Assembly: GCF_023073915.1 (NCBI RefSeq)
Contig: NZ_JADPKK010000023.1
Location: 682,001 to 746,000, forward strand
Origin: Bradyrhizobium sp. 149
GTDB lineage: Bacteria; Pseudomonadota; Alphaproteobacteria; Rhizobiales; Xanthobacteraceae
DNA length: 64,000 bases
Reading direction: 5' to 3'
This document shows, one piece after another, positions 59,911 through 64,000 of this stretch (its first letter is position 1; each line of letters starts with the position of its first letter). The notes beneath the pieces were generated by a model. It did no database searches. It saw nothing but the letters and a program-made list of their open reading frames with translations, and was not told where the DNA came from. The position numbers and the translations under genes were made by a program.

Positions 59911-59941
59911 AGCCCGGCCGAGCACTCGGCCGGGCTTTTTC
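59911..59941 (+). terminator. Rho-independent terminator after the Gly-rich genes
   Basis: AGCCCGGCCGA (59911-59921) pairs perfectly with TCGGCCGGGCT (59926-59936) around GCAC, followed by TTTTTCTTT. Confidence 0.92.
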
Positions 59942-59963
59942 TTTGGCGAAGAGCTGCAGCTCC

Positions 59964-61193
59964 CTATCGCGCTGCCTGGATCGAGCGCAGCACCTCTTCG
60001 CTCGGCCAGCAATCGACCTTGAGGCCTGCCGACTTCTGGTAGGCGCCGAGCGCGGCGCGCGTCTGCATGCCGGCCTTGCCGTCGATCTTGTCCTTGTAGA
60101 GCCCGACGCGCGTAAGTCCCCGCTGCATGGCCTCGACATCCTTGGTGCGCAATTGCTTGGAGGCCGACCACGGCGTCGCGAACGGCTGCGGGCTCGTCAT
60201 GCGGTCGCTGAGATGGCCGACGAACAGCACGTAAAGGTCGGAGAAATTGTACTCCTTGATGACGAAGTAATTCTTCGTGGTCAGGAAAGACGGGCCGTAG
60301 ATGCCTTCCGGTTGCAGCAGCGAGGTCGGCTGTGCCTGCTCGGCGGCACTGAGCTTTTGTCCACGCACTGGTACAAAGCCGTCGCGCAGCCACTGGCCGA
60401 TTGGCTTCGTCACCTCGGGCACGCCGCTGGTGCAATCGACCTTGGCCGGTGCCTGCACCTCGTAAGCCCAGCGCACGCCGCTCTGCCAGCCCTTGTTGAC
60501 GAGCTGCTGCGCGGCGGAGGCCAGTGCATCCGGCACCGAATGCCAGATATCGACGCGGCCGTCGCGGTCGAAATCGACGCCGTGCTTGTAATATTCGGAT
60601 GGCAGGAACTGCGTGAGCCCGGTGGCACCGGCCCAGGACGAGCGCATGTCCTTGCGTGTCACAACGCCGTCGCCGAGAATTTTCAGCGAGAGGATGAACT
60701 CGTTGCGATAAGTGTCCTTGCGGCGGCCGACATAGGCCTGCGTCGCCAACACGCGAACGAGATCGTAAGGCAGTGTGTAGCGGCCGTAGTCCGTCTCGCG
60801 GCCCCAGATCGCCAGCATGACGGTGGCGGGCACGCCGGAGTTTTTCTCGATCTCGGCCAGTGCTGGTCGATATTTCTGCAGCAGCCGCTGCCCCTCGCCC
60901 GCGAGCCGCGCGATCGAGGCTTCCCTGACGTAGTCGGCCGGCACCTGCACGAACTCGGCCTGCGACGGCGCACCCGTTGCGGGCCGCCCCGGCAGGATCA
61001 GATCCGGCAGCTTGTAATCGGGCTCGAGCCCGCGCGTCTCTTGCTCGAACGTCGTGCGCGAGACGCCCGCGGCCTGCGCTTCCGGCCAGAGCGAGGCGAT
61101 GAACTGTGTGAAGGCGGTGTCGGCGGCGCGGGCGGCGGGCGACAGGCCACAGGTGATAGCGATCACCGCAGCTATGAGCGCCCGCCGCATCAT
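59964..61193 (-). CDS. MltB-like lytic murein transglycosylase with C-terminal peptidoglycan-binding domain
   Basis: This 409-residue periplasmic enzyme has a signal peptide (MMRRALIAAVIAITCGLSPAARA), an SLT_2 domain with the catalytic Glu in 'AIWGRETDYGRYTLPYD', 'WAGATGLTQFLPSEYYKHGVDFDRDGR' (motifs typical of MltB), and a C-terminal PG_binding_1 domain (about residues 340-400, 'DVEAMQRGLTRVGLYKDKIDGKAGMQTRAAL'). It cleaves glycan chains to 1,6-anhydro ends. It begins seven bases downstream of the EttA stop, in the same direction. Confidence 0.92.
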   Translation of the reverse strand: MMRRALIAAVIAITCGLSPAARAADTAFTQFIASLWPEAQAAGVSRTTFEQETRGLEPDYKLPDLILPGRPATGAPSQAEFVQVPADYVREASIARLAGEGQRLLQKYRPALAEIEKNSGVPATVMLAIWGRETDYGRYTLPYDLVRVLATQAYVGRRKDTYRNEFILSLKILGDGVVTRKDMRSSWAGATGLTQFLPSEYYKHGVDFDRDGRVDIWHSVPDALASAAQQLVNKGWQSGVRWAYEVQAPAKVDCTSGVPEVTKPIGQWLRDGFVPVRGQKLSAAEQAQPTSLLQPEGIYGPSFLTTKNYFVIKEYNFSDLYVLFVGHLSDRMTSPQPFATPWSASKQLRTKDVEAMQRGLTRVGLYKDKIDGKAGMQTRAALGAYQKSAGLKVDCWPSEEVLRSIQAAR

Positions 61194-61200
61194 GCCGAGA

Positions 61201-62850
61201 TCACCGCGTCAACTTCTTGTACTTCACGCGGTGCGGAACGACGCTGTCCTGGCCGAGCCGGCGCATTTTGTCCTTCTCGTAATCCTGGAAATTACCCTCG
61301 AACCATTCGACATGGCTGTCGCCTTCGAAGGCCAGGATGTGGGTCGCGATGCGATCGAGGAACCAGCGATCATGGCTGATGATGACGGCGCAGCCGGCGA
61401 AATCCTCCAGCGCCTCTTCGAGCGCGCGCAGCGTGTCGACGTCTAGATCGTTGGTCGGCTCGTCGAGCAGCAGCACGTTGGCGCCGGACTTCAACATCTT
61501 GGCGAGATGCACGCGGTTGCGCTCACCGCCGGAGAGCGCGCCGACCTTTTTCTGCTGATCCGCGCCCTTGAAGTTGAACGAAGAGCAATAGCCGCGTGAA
61601 TTGACTTCCCTCTTGCCGAGCAGGATCAGTTCGTTGCCGCCGGAGATCTCCTCCCAGACGTTCTTGCTGCCATCGAGCGCGTCGCGCGACTGGTCGACGT
61701 AACCAAGATGAACGCTCTCGCCGACCGTGATGGTGCCCTTGTCCGGCTCTTCCTGCTTGGTGATCATCCTGAACAGCGTGGTCTTGCCGGCGCCGTTGGC
61801 GCCGATCACGCCGACGATACCGCCGGGCGGCAGCTTGAAGGTGAGATCGTCGATCAGGAGACGATCGCCAAAGCCTTTGCTGAGGCCTTCGAAGTCAACC
61901 ACGTTCTGACCGAGTCGCTCGGCCACAGGAATCGTGATCTGCGCGGTCTGGGTCTGCTTCTCGCTCGCCTGCTTCAGCAGTTCGTCATAGCGCTGATAGC
62001 GCGCCTTGGATTTGGCCTGGCGGGCTTTCGGCGAGGACGCGATCCATTCCTGCTCGCGGGCCAGCGTCTTCTGATGCGCAGCGTCCTCGCGCCCCTCCTG
62101 CTCGAGCCGCTTCTGCTTCTGCTGCAGCCAGGCCGAGTAATTGCCCTCGTAGGGGATGCCCTTGCCGCGATCGAGCTCGAGGATCCAGCTCGTGACGTTG
62201 TCGAGGAAGTAGCGATCATGGGTGACGATCAGGATCGCGCCCGGATAGTTGCGCAAATGCCCTTCCAGCCACGACACGGATTCTGCGTCGAGATGGTTGG
62301 TCGGCTCGTCCAGCAGCAGGAGCTCAGGCTGGTCGAGCAGCAGCTTGCATAGCGCGACGCGGCGGCGCTCGCCGCCCGAGAGTTTCGATACGTCGGCATC
62401 GTCGGGCGGGCAGCGCAGCGCGTCCATGGCCTGGTCGACCTTGCTGTCCAGATCCCAGAGGCCCTGGGCCTCGATCTCGTCCTGCAGCTTGGTCATCTCG
62501 TCGGCGGTCTCCTCGGAGTAGTTCATCGCCAGCTCGTTGTAGCGATCGAGGATAGCCTTCTGCTTGGCGACACCCAGCATGACGTTCTCGCGCACGCTGA
62601 GTGCCGGATCGAGATGCGGCTCCTGCTCGAGATAGCCGACGCGGGCGCCCTGGGCGACCCAGGCCTCGCCGTTATATTCCTTGTCGAGGCCGGCCATGAT
62701 CTTGAGCAGCGTCGACTTGCCTGAGCCGTTGACGCCGAGCACGCCGATCTTGGCGTCCGGGTAGAAGCTCAGATGGATGTTATCGAGCACCTTCCGGGTC
62801 GGGTAGCTCTTGGTCAGGCCCTGCATGAAATAGATGAACTGGCGCGCCAT
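61201..62850 (-). CDS. ettA: Energy-dependent translational throttle protein EttA (ABC-F)
   Basis: This 549-residue protein has two ABC ATPase domains without membrane parts: Walker A 'GVNGSGKST' and 'GANGAGKTT', signatures 'LSGGERRRVALCKLL' and 'LSGGERNRVHLAKML', Walker B 'LLLLDEPTNHLD' and 'VLLLDEPTNDLD', and the P-site-tRNA interaction linker between them ('WLQQKQKRLEQEGREDAAHQKTLAREQEWI'). It binds the ribosomal E site and senses ADP/ATP. The ATG at 62850 (MARQF) matches the family start; upstream to 63069 is not homologous. Confidence 0.95.
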   Translation of the reverse strand: MARQFIYFMQGLTKSYPTRKVLDNIHLSFYPDAKIGVLGVNGSGKSTLLKIMAGLDKEYNGEAWVAQGARVGYLEQEPHLDPALSVRENVMLGVAKQKAILDRYNELAMNYSEETADEMTKLQDEIEAQGLWDLDSKVDQAMDALRCPPDDADVSKLSGGERRRVALCKLLLDQPELLLLDEPTNHLDAESVSWLEGHLRNYPGAILIVTHDRYFLDNVTSWILELDRGKGIPYEGNYSAWLQQKQKRLEQEGREDAAHQKTLAREQEWIASSPKARQAKSKARYQRYDELLKQASEKQTQTAQITIPVAERLGQNVVDFEGLSKGFGDRLLIDDLTFKLPPGGIVGVIGANGAGKTTLFRMITKQEEPDKGTITVGESVHLGYVDQSRDALDGSKNVWEEISGGNELILLGKREVNSRGYCSSFNFKGADQQKKVGALSGGERNRVHLAKMLKSGANVLLLDEPTNDLDVDTLRALEEALEDFAGCAVIISHDRWFLDRIATHILAFEGDSHVEWFEGNFQDYEKDKMRRLGQDSVVPHRVKYKKLTR

Positions 62851-63083
62851 CGGTCCCGAAAACCTTCGATTTGAGGAAATTTGCTTGCCGCCGATGTAGC
62901 GACCCCGCCCCCAAAGGGCAATGTTTTCCCTCCGTTCACCACGGATGAATACGGGACGGACACCATCCCGCCGCCGATCCGGACAATTGAAACCATCTTT
63001 TAATAAATCAGGCCAAAGCTCGGTTTCGCGCGGAAACAGCGTCACCCGGTCAGAATGAACGGGGAGCACAGCGAGACAGCGTC

Positions 63084-63299
63084 ATGGCCATGATCGAGAC
63101 CAATTCCCTTCCGGTTCCGGCGGAAGCCGGCAACGCGACCGCGTTCGTCGCGGAGATCCGGGGCTTCTGGAAGCGCTTCTTCGCCACCGCTTTCAACCCC
63201 TACCGGCCCGAACTGCATTACATGCGCGGCCCCGGCCCTGCTTGGCGCGCCAAGCACGGCATGAATGCGCCGCTCCGGCTCAAGCCCCGCGACCTCTGA
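63084..63299 (+). CDS. Small hypothetical protein
   Basis: This encodes 71 residues, mostly polar, with a 'GFWKRFFATAFNPYRPELHYMRGPG' aromatic stretch and a basic end. No signal peptide or membrane helix. An ATG six bases later would also fit. It is divergent from ettA with a 233-base gap that shows nothing else. No family is recognised. Confidence 0.55.
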   Translation: MAMIETNSLPVPAEAGNATAFVAEIRGFWKRFFATAFNPYRPELHYMRGPGPAWRAKHGMNAPLRLKPRDL

Positions 63300-63400
63300 G
63301 CCTTTAACGCCTATCGGATTTTTGAAGACGCGAACGACTTGCGCACGATCCTGATTGCGCGCAACCATGGCCTGGTTCCACCTCTCGCCATGGATGAACG

Positions 63401-64000
63401 ATGATGACGCGGCTGCGCTGTGCAATTCTCGACGACTATTTCAATCTCGCTCTCGACGTCGCCGATTGGCAAAGCCTGTCCGACCGCGTCGACGTCACCG
63501 TGTTCAGCCATCCCTTCGCCTCCGAGCAGGCCGCGGCGAGCGCGCTCGCCAGTTTCGAGATCGTCTGCGCGATGCGCGAGCGCACCGCGTTCCCCAAGAG
63601 CTTGTTCGAGAGCTTGCCGAAGCTGAAGCTGCTGCTGACCTCAGGCATGCGCAACGCCTCGATCGACATGGAGGCCGCGAAGGCGCGTGGTGTCACGATC
63701 GGCGGCACGCAATATTCCCGCGATCCGACCGCGCCGCTCGCCATGGGCCTGATCCTGGAACTGACCCGTGGCATCGGTCGCGAGAACGCGCGCATGCATG
63801 CGGGTGAGCCCTGGCAGGTCTTTGCCGGTGTCGAGATCGACGGATTGACGCTCGGCGTCGTCGGCCTCGGCAAGCTCGGCAGCAAGATGGCTGGTATCGC
63901 GAAGGCGTTCGGCATGAACGTGATCGCCTGGAGCCCGAACCTGACGCCGGAGAAGTGCAAGGACGCCGGCGTCGGCTACGCCACCAAGGAGGAGCTGTTC
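63401..64000 (+). CDS. D-2-hydroxyacid dehydrogenase, N-terminal part (runs off window)
   Basis: The open frame from the ATG at 63401 (or 63404) continues to the window end. It reads 'RLRCAILDDYFNLALDVADW' then 'IVCAMRERTAFPKSLFESLPKLKLLLTSGMRNASIDMEAA', followed by the NAD-binding G-x-G-x2-G-type motif 'LGVVGLGKLGSKMAGIAKAFGMNVIAW'. This is the D-isomer-specific 2-hydroxyacid dehydrogenase family (SerA/LdhA/GhrB type). Catalytic Arg/Glu/His lie beyond the window. Substrate unknown. Confidence 0.88.
   Translation, partial: MMTRLRCAILDDYFNLALDVADWQSLSDRVDVTVFSHPFASEQAAASALASFEIVCAMRERTAFPKSLFESLPKLKLLLTSGMRNASIDMEAAKARGVTIGGTQYSRDPTAPLAMGLILELTRGIGRENARMHAGEPWQVFAGVEIDGLTLGVVGLGKLGSKMAGIAKAFGMNVIAWSPNLTPEKCKDAGVGYATKEELF

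Overview
The window looks like chromosomal DNA of a Bradyrhizobium or a close relative (Alphaproteobacteria, Hyphomicrobiales/Rhizobiales). This is inferred from the high GC content, a rhizobial-type phosphatidylethanolamine N-methyltransferase, Irr-type iron control elements next to bfd/bfr, an EcfG-like stress promoter, a thiOSGE-thiC thiamine locus behind a TPP riboswitch, and several families of short palindromic intergenic repeats of the kind scattered through Bradyrhizobium genomes. No tRNA, rRNA, CRISPR array, insertion sequence, phage gene or integrase was seen. Both edges cut genes: a MocR-type aminotransferase at the left and a D-2-hydroxyacid dehydrogenase at the right.

Layout. 0-9.6 kb holds envelope and export genes: a TauE/SafE permease, a frameshifted O-antigen ligase, a MATE transporter, a full-length ABC exporter, and an EmrAB-type drug pump divergent from its TetR regulator with a perfect palindromic operator between them. 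10.3-14.3 kb is a probable operon of an M20 deacylase, an ABC permease, a TauA-like binding protein and a Crp/Fnr regulator, with no ATPase gene. 14.5-19.7 kb is a group of secreted proteins: an extensin-like lipoprotein, two divergent DUF2147-like paralogues and a FecR-domain protein with a long Pro/Gln/Gly tail. 19.8-25.8 kb has a lipid theme: NUDIX, psd, a class III aminotransferase, a frameshifted membrane protein, pmtA and a GT4 glycosyltransferase. 26-31 kb has an L,D-transpeptidase, a cytochrome c, a GIY-YIG protein embedded in repeats, and a DUF899 / small membrane protein / two-DNA-binding-domain regulator / beta-propeller locus. 31-37.8 kb has a DUF4403 protein, a complete PotADBC-type ABC importer, and a remnant of a branched-chain amino-acid binding protein.

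38-42.5 kb has a PRC-barrel protein with an EcfG-like promoter, a two-component system and a small lytic transglycosylase. 42.7-47.7 kb is the thiamine operon thiO-thiS-thiG-thiE-thiC, interrupted by two repeats. 47.8-57.5 kb is a mixed region: a membrane protein of lower GC, Mug, GST, two SDRs, RidA, a J-domain protein, a Fis-like HTH protein, DUF2277, a MetX-like pseudogene and an FMN-binding PPOX protein. 57.5-58.6 kb is the iron storage pair bfr/bfd with three Irr-box-like palindromes. 58.6-64 kb has small Gly-rich secreted proteins, an MltB-like transglycosylase, EttA and the partial dehydrogenase.

I did not find a clear, large, undescribed system. The strongest leads are the DUF899-centred locus (27.9-31.0 kb), the ATPase-less importer with a deacylase, the cluster of secreted DUF2147/FecR/extensin proteins, and three genes whose stop codons and C-terminal residues come from palindromic repeats. 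Four genes carry frameshifts or truncations; three single-base frameshifts in 64 kb raise the possibility of some sequencing errors.
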